64,000 nucleotides of DNA from Acidobacteriota bacterium (GTDB taxonomy: Bacteria > Acidobacteriota > Thermoanaerobaculia > Multivoradales > J023): assembly GCA_029263395.1 (NCBI GenBank), contig JAJCXO010000067.1, forward strand, positions 1-64,000, written 5' to 3'. Below are positions 8,053 through 17,166 of this stretch, piece after piece (the first letter of the stretch is position 1; each line of letters starts with the position of its first letter). Below the pieces are notes generated by a model. It was given only the letters and a program-made list of their open reading frames with translations, was not told the origin of the DNA and did not search any database. The translations under genes were made by a program, and so were the position numbers.

Positions 8053-11000
8053 ACCGCCCTCGCTACACGCTTGAAGAATCGGGTTGCGTCGTCGATCATC
8101 GAATACACCGTCGGAATAATCATCAGGGTCAAAAAGGTAGAGGTCGTCAGGCCGCCGAGAATCACCAGCCCCACCGGCGCCCAGGTGCCAGCTCGTCCTT
8201 CGAGAGGACCGAGCCACTGGGGAAAGAGGATCGGTGCCACCATCGGCAACAGACCAAGAATTGTTGTCACAGCGGTCATCAGGATGGCTCGCAGGCGGTG
8301 GCTGCCGCCGAGCAGGATCGCGTCGTAGGCGCTCAAGCCGCCGCGACGCAGGCGGTTGATGTGATCGATCAACACAATCGCGTTGTTGACCACCACGCCG
8401 ATCAAAATGATCAACCCAAGCTCGGTGAAATTGTCCCGCGCTTGCCCGGCAAGCTTCATCACCAGGCCCACACCGATGAAGGCAAAGGGGATCGACACCA
8501 TGATGCTCAAGGGGTGGGCGAAGCTCTCGAACAACGATGCCATCAGCATGTAGACCAGCAGCATGGCGAAGATCAGGGCGAAGTTGGCGCCGTCGGCGTC
8601 ACTCTGGTCGAGGCGATTCCAACGCCCGAAACTCCACTCGTATCCCGGCGGCATAGCCATCGACCCGATCATCTGGCCAACACCCGCCATCACCCGTCGC
8701 GATGCCGTTGGCGAGGTGGTGTTGGCGGTGACCATGATCTTGGACCGTCGGTTCTCGCGTTCGATCGAACGCGGTCCGGGCACCACCTCGAAGCCAGCTA
8801 GCGAAGCGAGCGGCTGGCCAGCAGTGCGCGAACCACCGGCGCGGACCGAGACGTCTCGTAGTTGATCCAAGGTCTCACGGTCGACCTCGCGGTGTTGCAT
8901 CACCAGTTCCACTTCGCGGTCGGCGGTTTTGAGCGAGGCCAGGGTGCGAGTCGACAACGCGCTCTGCACCGTTGCTGCCACCACTTGGCTCGAAACGCCG
9001 CTCTGGATCGCCCGCTCTCTGTCGACTCGCACATGGATCTCGTCGTCGCCGCTCTCGAGGGAGAGATCGACGTCCTGGATACCGTCGAGGCTGGCAATAC
9101 GCTCGCCCACTTCACGGCCGAGCAATTCGAGCACACTCGGATCGTCCCCGGTGAGCTCAACTTCGATGCCTGAGCTGCGAGGCCCCCGCTGGCTGCGGGC
9201 GATACGGAAATCGACTCCGGCCACCACTGGCAACAGCTCCCGCACCCGATCGCGGACTTCGACGGTGGTCCGCTGACTCTCCTCTTCGTCTTTCAAGTAG
9301 AGCTCAAAACGGCGTTGGCGATCACGTCCGCGGGCCCGGCCACCACCCACGAAGTAGCGGTAAGTGATGTCGGCGATATCGAGGGCCTCACGCTGCTCGC
9401 CGAGCGTCACGGCAACCTGCTCGAATAGGGCACGGGTCTGATCGAGGGTGTAGTTGCGCGGCGTGTCGACGTGCAGCGTTATCTGCCTCGCCTGAGTGCG
9501 ATCGCCAAACGACCGCTCGATCGTGTTGAACAGGTGCCACGAGCCGTAAAGGATGCCCGCGGCCACCAATACAAAAACCGCACGGTGATGCAAGGTGAAG
9601 CGCAGGCCGCGCTGGTAGCCAGCGGTCAGGCGATCCAAGAAGGGCGAGTCGCGAGGCGTTTCTCGAGACAATAAGATTGCAGCCGCCATCGGCACCACCG
9701 TCAACGCGACCAACAGGGACGCCACCATCACAATACAGACCGTGGTGCCAATCTCCACCAGATAACGCGAAAAAAAGCCGCTGCCTCCGCTGAGGAAAAC
9801 GACCGGCACAAACACGCAGAGGGTGGTTGTAGTCGACGCCAAAATTGGTAGCGCAACCTCCGACGCCCCGCGCAGCGCGGCGGTAGTCGAGTCTTCCCCC
9901 AGCCGCTCAACGCGACGATAAATCGACTCGATCACAACAATCGAGTTGTCAACCAGCATGCCGAGGGCGAGCACCAGACCCATCAGGCTCACCACGTTCA
10001 GGGTCAAGTCCGACAAGCCGGCCTGGCGCAGCAGAAAGATCAGCACGAAGGTGAACACCACCGACACTGGAATTGCCACCGCAATCAACAACGTGGTGCG
10101 CCATCGGCGAAGGAAGAGGAACACCGCCAGCACCGCCAGGACGCCGCCTAGAATGCCGGTATCCCGCAGTTGACTGAGTCCCTTACGGACGTCGACCGAG
10201 GAGTCGTGGTAGATGCGGTAAGTGAAGCCCTCGGACTCAGCCAGCGAGGCGAGCTCAACCTTGGCGCGGTCCACAACGTCCAGTAGATTGTCGGTTGACG
10301 CTTTGTAGAGACTGACGGTCAACGACTCTGTGCCGTTCAAAAAGTTGTAGTTGTCTTGACGGGGATAGTCGTAAGCAATCTCGGCAACATCGCTGAGTCG
10401 CAAGCCGTTGGCGTCGAGGGGTAAGTCGCGAATCTCCTCGAGGGTCGTCAATTCACCCAGGAGGCGTACCAACAGCTCACGACTACCCTCCTCGATAGAA
10501 CCGGCTGACAGGTTGAGATGGTTCTGCCGCAGCTGACCCAACACCTGTCGCACATCGATGCCGTGGGCTTCGAGCCGGTCGGAATCGAGACGCACTTCGA
10601 CATGGCGCGATCGCAGACCACGCACCGAAACGCTAGCCACGCCGTCGATGCGCTCGAGCCGCTGCTGTAGCGTTTGCTCGACAAAATCGTAAAGCTGGTC
10701 CCGGTCCCAGCCTTCCTGGCCACTGACATGGAAACTCATGGCTGGAATGTCAGACGTCTGGAATCGCCGAATCTGCAACGTCCGCAAGTCTGCCGGTAGC
10801 AAGTGACGCACTCGGTCGACCCGGTCCCGCACCTCAACCGACGCCAGGTCCATATCACTGCCGTCAACGAAGGTCAGGTTGACTCGCGCACTATCCGCTG
10901 AGGATGTTGCAGATAGCCGTTCGAGGCCATCCAGCGTCCCAAGGACATCCTCCAGCGGCCGCACGATCAGTCGCGAGATCTCTTCCGGTGATGACGAAGG

Positions 11001-11198
11001 ATAGGACACTCGCACCGAAACGTTGGACGATGAGATTGTTGGCAAGAACTCGAGCGGCAACCGTCCGAGGGCCAAAACACCGAGCACCAACACTGCCAAC
11101 AACAACATACCCATAGTCACCCGGCGTCCGACAGCAAATCGCACGATGGGATGGATGGGTTGCTCGGTTGGATTCGACGTGTCGGCGGTCGGACTCAA
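8049..11198 (-). CDS. RND efflux transporter permease (second of two)
   Basis: A 1049-residue RND pump, first gene of the three-gene operon. The TM4 proton-relay segment reads LALGMLVDNSIVVIES, and the C-terminal half repeats the fold with LIGVVVNNAIVLIDHI in the TM10 region. It differs clearly from the downstream pump, so the two may form a heteromeric MdtBC-like pump rather than being recent duplicates; that is inference. The start used is TTG at 11198. No strong ribosome binding site is seen, but the first TM segment needs residues from about 15, so a start near here is required. The adaptor follows with an ATGA overlap. Confidence 0.9.
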   Translation of the reverse strand: MSPTADTSNPTEQPIHPIVRFAVGRRVTMGMLLLAVLVLGVLALGRLPLEFLPTISSSNVSVRVSYPSSSPEEISRLIVRPLEDVLGTLDGLERLSATSSADSARVNLTFVDGSDMDLASVEVRDRVDRVRHLLPADLRTLQIRRFQTSDIPAMSFHVSGQEGWDRDQLYDFVEQTLQQRLERIDGVASVSVRGLRSRHVEVRLDSDRLEAHGIDVRQVLGQLRQNHLNLSAGSIEEGSRELLVRLLGELTTLEEIRDLPLDANGLRLSDVAEIAYDYPRQDNYNFLNGTESLTVSLYKASTDNLLDVVDRAKVELASLAESEGFTYRIYHDSSVDVRKGLSQLRDTGILGGVLAVLAVFLFLRRWRTTLLIAVAIPVSVVFTFVLIFLLRQAGLSDLTLNVVSLMGLVLALGMLVDNSIVVIESIYRRVERLGEDSTTAALRGASEVALPILASTTTTLCVFVPVVFLSGGSGFFSRYLVEIGTTVCIVMVASLLVALTVVPMAAAILLSRETPRDSPFLDRLTAGYQRGLRFTLHHRAVFVLVAAGILYGSWHLFNTIERSFGDRTQARQITLHVDTPRNYTLDQTRALFEQVAVTLGEQREALDIADITYRYFVGGGRARGRDRQRRFELYLKDEEESQRTTVEVRDRVRELLPVVAGVDFRIARSQRGPRSSGIEVELTGDDPSVLELLGREVGERIASLDGIQDVDLSLESGDDEIHVRVDRERAIQSGVSSQVVAATVQSALSTRTLASLKTADREVELVMQHREVDRETLDQLRDVSVRAGGSRTAGQPLASLAGFEVVPGPRSIERENRRSKIMVTANTTSPTASRRVMAGVGQMIGSMAMPPGYEWSFGRWNRLDQSDADGANFALIFAMLLVYMLMASLFESFAHPLSIMVSIPFAFIGVGLVMKLAGQARDNFTELGLIILIGVVVNNAIVLIDHINRLRRGGLSAYDAILLGGSHRLRAILMTAVTTILGLLPMVAPILFPQWLGPLEGRAGTWAPVGLVILGGLTTSTFLTLMIIPTVYSMIDDATRFFKRVARAV

Positions 11199-11580
11199 AG
11201 GCTGGGCTCTGGAGGTGGAAGCCTGTCTCAGTGGCAGGAACAGGTGTGGCAGTAACGGTGTGGCGGCAATAGGGAGTGGCAGCTATGGAGTGGCAGCTAC
11301 AGGGTAGCAGCGGAGCGACTGTGATCTTAGCGTCTCGATGGAAGTCGCTCTCGACTCCATGGTGAATCTTTACATCCCTTACAAACCTCTTACGGCGGAT
11401 TAAAGACTCACCTATTAGGCATCTCTATGCTGAGGATCACTAGAGCGTGACCCACATCGATTCAACCCTGCAGCTCAAGCGACCTCACTCTGTAGTTACG
11501 CAAACACCCACGTGTAGTTACGCAAACACCCACGGTTCAGATCCAAACCTACGCACCCGACTCAACCGCGGAGAGACTTC
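11199..11580. other. Divergent intergenic region between efflux operon and secreted-protein gene
   Basis: This 380-bp stretch must hold the promoters of both the leftward efflux operon and the rightward gene at 11581. Its left part (about 11220-11305) is made of degenerate GTGGCAGNTA-like repeats. The right part carries a perfect 22-bp tandem repeat. An AT-richer stretch at about 11365-11430 is the most promoter-like part, but I cannot pin a -35/-10 pair. Confidence 0.5.
11491..11534. repeat. Perfect 22-bp tandem direct repeat
   Basis: Two identical 22-bp copies (11491-11512 and 11513-11534), starting TGTAGTTACGCAAACACCCA, lie 47 bp before the ATG at 11581. The position suits an operator for an activator, but it could also be a slippage duplication of the kind seen elsewhere in this window. 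Confidence 0.9.
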
Positions 11581-12345
11581 ATGACCACCCTTCGATTCGG
11601 CCTTCTCACAGCCTTGTTGGTCCTATTCTTCAGCTCGACCGCAGAGCCTGCCTCAGCCTCGGATCAACACCCCGACTTCAGCGGTACCTGGGAGCTCAAT
11701 GAGGAGCTCAGTGACGATCCCCGCGAAAAGATGCGCGAGGCCATGCGGCAGCAGCGCGGTGGGCGTGGCGGCGGCGGCCGAGGCGGATTCGGGGGCGGCG
11801 GTGGCCGGCCCGGAGGTGGCGGCCGGCCTGGCGGCGGCGGGGTCTTGGGCGGAGCAGGTGGTGGACCTGGCGGCGGTCGCGATCGAGCCGACGGCGGCAA
11901 CGAGGAGATGCACGAACGCATTCGCGCCCGGCAGGAGAGTTTTAATGTGCTCGAAATATCCCACCTGGAGCCAGCGTTCAAAATTCGTTATGCCGACAAT
12001 CGCGAAGAAGTCCTCTACACCGATGGTCGCTCCTTTGAGCGGACCCTGGCACGCGGCGAGATCGCCGAGACCAGCGGCAAATGGAAAAGCCGAGAACGCA
12101 TCCTCATCAAGTCGAAGCGCGACGAAGGCGGCAAAATCACCGAAAGCTGGGAGTTGATTCCGGATGCCGGCCAGTTATGGTTGACAGTCAAAACCGAAGG
12201 CGATGAACGCCGACCAGACTTCGAATTCCGCAGAGTCTACGAGCCCGTCTCAGTGGCCACCGCTCCAGGGGTTGACGAGCCCTCTGATGACGCGGCTGTT
12301 GGCGCACAGTCGGTCAGTGGAACTTCTGGGCCGATCGAAGATTGA
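11581..12345 (+). CDS. Secreted protein with Gly-rich linker
   Basis: A 254-residue protein with a signal peptide (hydrophobic TALLVLFFSS, cleavage near ASA at about 27). It is followed by DFSGTWELN, a start seen in many acidobacterial lipocalin-like exported proteins of unknown function. Residues ~60-105 are almost pure Gly/Arg/Pro. The remainder is predicted beta-rich (IRYADNREEVLYTDGR, SGKWKSRERILIKSK) and ends in an acidic tail. The Gly/Arg linker echoes those in the adaptor lipoprotein of the divergent efflux operon, so the two may be co-regulated. The function is unknown. Confidence 0.75.
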   Translation: MTTLRFGLLTALLVLFFSSTAEPASASDQHPDFSGTWELNEELSDDPREKMREAMRQQRGGRGGGGRGGFGGGGGRPGGGGRPGGGGVLGGAGGGPGGGRDRADGGNEEMHERIRARQESFNVLEISHLEPAFKIRYADNREEVLYTDGRSFERTLARGEIAETSGKWKSRERILIKSKRDEGGKITESWELIPDAGQLWLTVKTEGDERRPDFEFRRVYEPVSVATAPGVDEPSDDAAVGAQSVSGTSGPIED

Positions 12346-12393
12346 GACGCTAGATTCACCCGTCACCGATCCGCTTGCCAACCCCGGCACGTA

Positions 12394-12457
12394 GGGAGGG
12401 GCATAGACAGTTGGTTCTTTCATGGCTGACCGTAACCGAATGTCTATCGCCCCTCCC
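12394..12457. other. Long imperfect inverted repeat (hairpin)
   Basis: The left arm GGGAGGGGCATAGACA (12394-12409) pairs with 12441-12457 (TGTCTATCGCCCCTCCC), with a single bulged base and a ~31-base loop. It lies between the stop at 12345 and the small ORF at 12515 and is followed by CTTTTCTC-like pyrimidines. It could end transcription of the upstream gene, control the small ORF, or be a structured RNA. There is no strict poly-T tract. Confidence 0.6.
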
Positions 12458-12514
12458 CTTTCTCATCAGGCCCTACCAACATTCAATCATCTCACCACGC
12501 AAGGGAGTTTCCCT

Positions 12515-12643
12515 ATGCCCTTCCCTCTAGACAACCTCGCCGAATTGCTGCTTGCCGCGCTCGCTTTGTTGACCTCAACTGGCCTCGCCGCCCTGCTCAG
12601 CCATCAGCTCGATCCAGAATCGACTCCACGTCGACGTCGTTAA
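12515..12643 (+). CDS. Small membrane protein, 42 residues
   Basis: The ATG at 12515 is preceded at good distance by AAGGGAG (12501-12507). The product has one hydrophobic helix (LAELLLAALALLTSTGLAAL) and a basic tail ending in four arginines, which places the C-terminus in the cytosol by the positive-inside rule. A longer in-frame reading from 12422 exists but runs through the inverted repeat and has no binding site. No homologue is recognised. It may be a bona fide small membrane protein or chance. Confidence 0.4.
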   Translation: MPFPLDNLAELLLAALALLTSTGLAALLSHQLDPESTPRRRR

Positions 12644-12672
12644 GCTGAATGTGAGCGCCTGGGAGATGTCGA

Positions 12673-13416
12673 TTAGCGACGTGCAAAAACGCGGCGCAGC
12701 AACTCCGTGGTGCGTGCCAGAGGATCGTCGCGGATCTTCTTCTCTTCTTCAGCCAAGGTCGTGAACAACCCGTCGAGCGTTCGGTCGGTGAGGTAGCTGT
12801 CGAGCTGAACCGCCGGCTTCTGGCCCAACGAAAGCGCGTTGTAGGTGTCAGCCAGGCGGTTGTAACCACGATAGAGGTCTACAGCGCGCATTTTGTTTTC
12901 GATGATCGGCCGAAACCGTTGGCGGAGGGTCTCGGCGGTTCGGGCTTGCAGGTAGTCGGTGGCGGCGCTGTCGTTACCTCGCAAGATGGCGAAGGCATCC
13001 GCAATCGTCATGTCGACGATCGCATCGACAAAAATTGTCCTCGCCTCGCCGGCAGCCTTTTCCGCTGCTCGATTCATCGCCACCTCGAGTTCGTCGATCT
13101 GTCGACCGAAACCGATTTTGCGCAGGGCTCGGGCCATGCTGTTGAGCTCTTCGGGCAAATGCACACGAATCAGCTCGTTGGCGAGGAAACCGTCGATCTT
13201 GGAAGTCCGTTCGACCGCTCGCCCGGTACCGACCCGCAACGCCTCACGCAAGCCTCGACCTACGGTGGCTTCGTCGAGCGGTTGTTGGCTTGCAACTCCC
13301 CCCAGTACGCTCTCGATCAACGCTGGATCCAACTCTGCACAACCGGTCCAACCCGACAAAATCGCAAACACACCAAACAAGGCTATCCAGCGGAGACGGC
13401 GATATGTGTGAGCCAT
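12673..13416 (-). CDS. DUF4197 family lipoprotein-like protein
   Basis: The start at 13416 is chosen because GGAGGAG precedes it; an upstream in-frame ATG lacks a site. It has a short basic N-terminus, a hydrophobic segment and LSGWTGC, a plausible lipobox. The rest (GLREALRVGTGRAVE, then a long helical domain, ending in LDGLFTTLAEEEKKIRDDP and ARTTELLRRVFAR) is the DUF4197 pattern: helical exported proteins of unknown function widespread in Gram-negatives. Length (247 residues) is normal for the family. It stands alone between convergent and divergent neighbours. Confidence 0.82.
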   Translation of the reverse strand: MAHTYRRLRWIALFGVFAILSGWTGCAELDPALIESVLGGVASQQPLDEATVGRGLREALRVGTGRAVERTSKIDGFLANELIRVHLPEELNSMARALRKIGFGRQIDELEVAMNRAAEKAAGEARTIFVDAIVDMTIADAFAILRGNDSAATDYLQARTAETLRQRFRPIIENKMRAVDLYRGYNRLADTYNALSLGQKPAVQLDSYLTDRTLDGLFTTLAEEEKKIRDDPLARTTELLRRVFARR

Positions 13417-13606
13417 CAAACTCCTCCAAACGAGAGTAAACAGAACTCTAACCATCCTACCTCACCGACCCGAGATCAAATGGCCAACAGAAAGCTTCCC
13501 ATTGATCCGCCGGACCCCCTCCCGATCCGGCGCGATCGGTAGTAGAGTATTGAGTCCAGCACGTAATGCGTCGAGCGAAGAATCGAGACGAGTCTAGAAA
13601 ACGCTC

Positions 13607-14302
13607 ATGCCAAAACGCAGACGAAGAGTCTTGACCGTCGGCCTCGGAGTCGAGGAATTTGTGCAGGTTGCCCCCTGCCTGGATTCCCAACACTTCGACG
13701 TTGATCGCTTCCCCACCACGCGCGGTGCTCTCGAGCTGGTCGCGTGCCATGTGATCGATGTGCTGTTGGTGCGCTTTGCGCTGCACGACGCCAGTCTGCG
13801 CGCCTTTCTGCAGGCGGTGCGTGATAAATCGAGCCCCTGTCGCCACTCGCCGCTGGTCTTGTTGGCTCGCGGTGACGAGCTTCCAGAGGCGCGGCGTTAC
13901 CTCGGCCGCGGAGCCAATCGAGTGCTGGATCTCGACGGCGACCGTCAAAAACTGCAAGATACCGTGGCTCGCCTGCTGCGCGTCGCCCCCCGCAAGAACT
14001 GTGAGTTCATCGCCCAGCTCGAGATCAAGAATGGTCACAGTCGTGACTGGGTGTTGTGTCGCAGTCTGAATGGCTCGGCCACCGGCGTGCTGCTCGAAAC
14101 CGATCGCCGCATTCCAACCGGCACTCTGGTCAACTTTGAATTCACTTTGCCGGCGATTGCAAAACCGGTGACCGGTCGGGGTGAAGTGATCCGCCACACC
14201 CTCGCCGAACGCGAATCGACGCACGGCATCGGTCTGCGTTTCCTGTCGTTTGGCAAGGACTCTCAGCGCTTCTACGAGCAGTATCTAAAACGCAGCAGCT
14301 GA
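13607..14302 (+). CDS. Degenerate receiver domain plus PilZ domain protein
   Basis: 231 residues. Residues ~5-125 have a CheY-like alternation (VLTVGL, DVLLVRFALHD, SPLVLLARGDE), but the usual phospho-accepting Asp after the third strand is replaced (LLVRF), so it is probably a pseudo-receiver. Residues ~128-231 form a PilZ domain: RVAPR fits RxxxR and NGSATG fits the D/NxSxxG c-di-GMP signature, with GIGLRFLSF near the end. It would sense c-di-GMP and pass the signal by protein contact, commonly for motility or surface behaviour. No neighbouring gene points to the target. Confidence 0.75.
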   Translation: MPKRRRRVLTVGLGVEEFVQVAPCLDSQHFDVDRFPTTRGALELVACHVIDVLLVRFALHDASLRAFLQAVRDKSSPCRHSPLVLLARGDELPEARRYLGRGANRVLDLDGDRQKLQDTVARLLRVAPRKNCEFIAQLEIKNGHSRDWVLCRSLNGSATGVLLETDRRIPTGTLVNFEFTLPAIAKPVTGRGEVIRHTLAERESTHGIGLRFLSFGKDSQRFYEQYLKRSS

Positions 14303-14461
14303 GCCAACTCAGCTCTCAGCCTTCATAGTCACAGCGATAGAGACCAAGCCAACTCCGGCGACCGAGCCACGGAGCACGCGGCGCAGCGATGGGTCCATCG
14401 TGGCATCCTCGAGATTCGAGCCCCTAGATCGGAGGTCGAACATCGAGAGTAGCAGGCAAGT

Positions 14462-14531
14462 TGGTCTCAATCGCTGCGCTGGTCTCATTCGCTACGCTGG
14501 TCTCATTCGCTACTGGTCTTATTCGCTACGC
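14462..14531. repeat. 18-bp tandem repeat overlapping a gene end
   Basis: Four head-to-tail units of about 18 bp (14462-14479, 14480-14497, 14498-14513 shortened, 14514-14531) share TGGTCTCATTCGCTACGC. The last unit contains the final codons and stop of the permease gene (stop at 14519-14521), so the gene end appears to have been copied outward by slippage. Confidence 0.85.
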
Positions 14532-16942
14532 AGTGCGATGACCGGATCCACCTGCGTCGCCTTGCGTGCCGGCAGATAACTCGCGATCAGCGCGACGGCG
14601 GTCAACCCGACCGCCAAGACACCATAGGTGAGGGGATCACGGGCCGTTACGCCAAGCAGCTGGCTTTCGAGGCCACGGCTGGCGGCCAAAGCACCAACGA
14701 TACCCAGGCCCACTCCCACCGTCGCCAAAATCAGCGCCTCGCGGGCGACCATACGCACGATATCGCCGCTGCCCGCACCCACCGCCATCCGGATACCGAT
14801 TTCACGGTTGCGCTCACGCACAGCGTAAGCCAGCACCGAGTACACCCCGGTGGCAGCAAGAACCAGAGCGAGCAAGGCAAAACCCGTCAACAGTTGGACC
14901 AGGAACCGTGGCTGCCATTCCACATTGCGCACAATCTGCTGCATGGTGGCGAAACCGTAAACAGGTGCATCGCGAGAAAGCGACCATACCGCGTCCTCGA
15001 TCTTGGGCACCAAAGCCAGCAACTGAGTCTCGGTGGCTCCCGAGCGCCGTACGTAAACCGAAAAGTTGATCGTCGGTCGCTGGGCTTGCGGACGATAGAG
15101 AATGGGCGACGGCAACGGATTGTCAGCCACCCCTCGCAGATCTTCGGCCAGACCAACCAGCCGGACCGTCGTCAGGTCTTCACCTTCACCAACAACCAAC
15201 ATCTTCCCCAACGGATCCGCGTCGTCCCACAACAGACGCGCCAGAGACCGGCTGATCACCGCCACCTGTTCGCCGTCCACCGTGTCATGGGCATTGAAGT
15301 CGCGACCACTGAGGATCGGTTGGACGGCGGCTTCGAAGTAGCCCGGCAACGAACTCAACAACACCGCCCGTGGACGCTGGTCCGGGGACAACTCGGTTCC
15401 TTGTGCCGCCACTGGCGAGGTCGCGCCGAAACCGCCAGCAAACGTGGGTAGAAACTCGATCCCTCCGACCGACTCGACCCCCGGCAGCTGGCGCAGCTTG
15501 TCCAAGGATTGAGCATGGAAGTCGGCCCAGCGCTCCGGTGCATCGAAACCCGCACCACGAGCGCCGATTCGACCCACCAACAGGCCTTCTTCCTCGAAGC
15601 CTAAATCCATCCCACGCAGATGCTGCAACGAACGTACGGTCAAGCCGGCGCCTACGAGGAGCACCATCGACAACGCTAGCTCGGTAATCACCAGGGTCGA
15701 CCGCAGTCGGCTACGAGACCGCCCACCGATGGCGCGCGATGAGCCCGCCGACAACCAGCCGGCGGCATCCTGGTAGAGCTGTCGCATGGGCAGCAAGCCG
15801 AAAAACAGAGTCGTCAAACAAGCCAACCCGAGAGAAAACAACATCACCCCCGGCTCGACCTGGACGCGATCGATCAGCGGCACCGGTGTGTTCGAGGGCA
15901 TCAATCGCCCCAGCGGGCCGATACTCCAGAAAGCCGCCAATACCCCCAAGCCCGCACCCGCCAAACTGATCAAAAGACTTTCGGTGAGCAGTTGGCGCAT
16001 CAAATGCAGTCGACCTGCTCCCAGTGCCTGCCGCACCGCAATCTCCTGACCGCGGCCGAGCGCTCGAGTCAACAACAGGTGCGCAACATTGGAACACGCG
16101 ATCAGTAGCACAAAACCCACTGCCACAAACAGCACAATCAAAGCCGGCTCGAACCGTTCTACTAGAGAGCCGTGCAACGTCTCGACCCGCAATCCGCGAA
16201 CCGCATGGGTTTCGGGATAGGTCGCCGCCAAATCCCCCATCAGCCGGCTGGCCTCCTCCCGCGCCTGCCCCAAGGTCCCGTCGTCCGCTAACCGGCCGAT
16301 CAACACAAAGTTGGCGCGGCGTGGATCGGGCGCGGCGTTCTCCGCCAACGGCAACCACAGCACTGGTTCGTTTGGGAAGGCATCATTGCGAAAGAAAGAC
16401 GGCATGACACCCACCACTTCGTAGGTCTCGTCATTGAGCTCGAGCGTTTTGCCGATGACTTCCGGGTCGTCGCCAAAGTAGCTCTGCCAAAAGTTGTGGT
16501 GCAGTAGGACAACACGGGCGCCCTGACGGTGTTCTTCAGCGGTAAAGGTGCGGCCGAGGGCTGGCTGGGCACCGAGCATTTCGAACCACCCCGCGGTGAC
16601 CTGCCGCATCAAAGGATTTAGGGGGCGTTCGGAGTCGGTGACCGACAGGCCGGTATTGCTAGCTCCAGCAACCGCCGCGAAGGAGCCTCCGTGCTCACGG
16701 GCGGCATGGACCGTCGCCTCGCTGACCCGCTGCGAATCTCGGCCACGGGCCTCTTCGGTACCGAAGAAGCGTACCAGGCGATCCGGATCCTGGAAGCTGA
16801 GCGGCTTGAGCACCAGGCCGTAGACGAGGGAAAACACGACCGTGTTGGCACCGATACCGAGGGCCAGGACGACCACTGCTACGGTGCTGGGGCCGGCATT
16901 CTTGAACAGTGTGCGTAACGCGAATCGTAGGTCTCGAGTCAT
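14519..16942 (-). CDS. ABC-type orphan permease, ADOP family (MacB/FtsX-like)
   Basis: An 807-residue membrane protein with a MacB-type periplasmic domain after the first TM helix (VAVVVLALGIGANTVVFSL) and FtsX-type three-helix blocks near residues 270-390 and 690-800, the second containing AYAVRERNREIGIRMAVGA. The duplication and the lack of any ATPase gene next to it fit the acidobacterial duplicated orphan permease type. In MacB relatives such permeases drive lipoprotein or peptide export by mechanotransmission; whether this one recruits a distant ATPase is unknown. The ATG at 16942 follows GAGGAGGT, a strong site. An 18-bp repeat array runs from its stop codon. Confidence 0.88.
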   Translation of the reverse strand: MTRDLRFALRTLFKNAGPSTVAVVVLALGIGANTVVFSLVYGLVLKPLSFQDPDRLVRFFGTEEARGRDSQRVSEATVHAAREHGGSFAAVAGASNTGLSVTDSERPLNPLMRQVTAGWFEMLGAQPALGRTFTAEEHRQGARVVLLHHNFWQSYFGDDPEVIGKTLELNDETYEVVGVMPSFFRNDAFPNEPVLWLPLAENAAPDPRRANFVLIGRLADDGTLGQAREEASRLMGDLAATYPETHAVRGLRVETLHGSLVERFEPALIVLFVAVGFVLLIACSNVAHLLLTRALGRGQEIAVRQALGAGRLHLMRQLLTESLLISLAGAGLGVLAAFWSIGPLGRLMPSNTPVPLIDRVQVEPGVMLFSLGLACLTTLFFGLLPMRQLYQDAAGWLSAGSSRAIGGRSRSRLRSTLVITELALSMVLLVGAGLTVRSLQHLRGMDLGFEEEGLLVGRIGARGAGFDAPERWADFHAQSLDKLRQLPGVESVGGIEFLPTFAGGFGATSPVAAQGTELSPDQRPRAVLLSSLPGYFEAAVQPILSGRDFNAHDTVDGEQVAVISRSLARLLWDDADPLGKMLVVGEGEDLTTVRLVGLAEDLRGVADNPLPSPILYRPQAQRPTINFSVYVRRSGATETQLLALVPKIEDAVWSLSRDAPVYGFATMQQIVRNVEWQPRFLVQLLTGFALLALVLAATGVYSVLAYAVRERNREIGIRMAVGAGSGDIVRMVAREALILATVGVGLGIVGALAASRGLESQLLGVTARDPLTYGVLAVGLTAVALIASYLPARKATQVDPVIALRSE

Positions 16943-17117
16943 GATTCGACCTCCTCGCCTGGATACAAAGCAAGATCGTCGCCAGCCTGGGAGCCGAAGA
17001 TTCCGCCGTTGACGGACCCTTCGTGTTCGAATCTGGGATCACTGTGTATCGAGAACGGGCAGGCTCGAGAACGGGCAGCGCTTCAAGATTGGACAGCGCA
17101 GCTCTCGAACTCGAGCT

Positions 17118-17145
17118 CGTCGCTCAGCACAACGTCTGAGCGACG
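17118..17145 (-). terminator. Hairpin downstream of the Asp-box protein gene
   Basis: CGTCGCTCAG (17118-17127) and CTGAGCGACG (17136-17145) form a perfect 10-bp stem with an 8-base loop, 20 bases beyond the stop of the leftward gene at 17167. No T-tract follows, so it may be an mRNA-end stabiliser or a weak terminator. Confidence 0.5.
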
Positions 17146-17166
17146 GCTCGATCCCTCATCCGTCGC

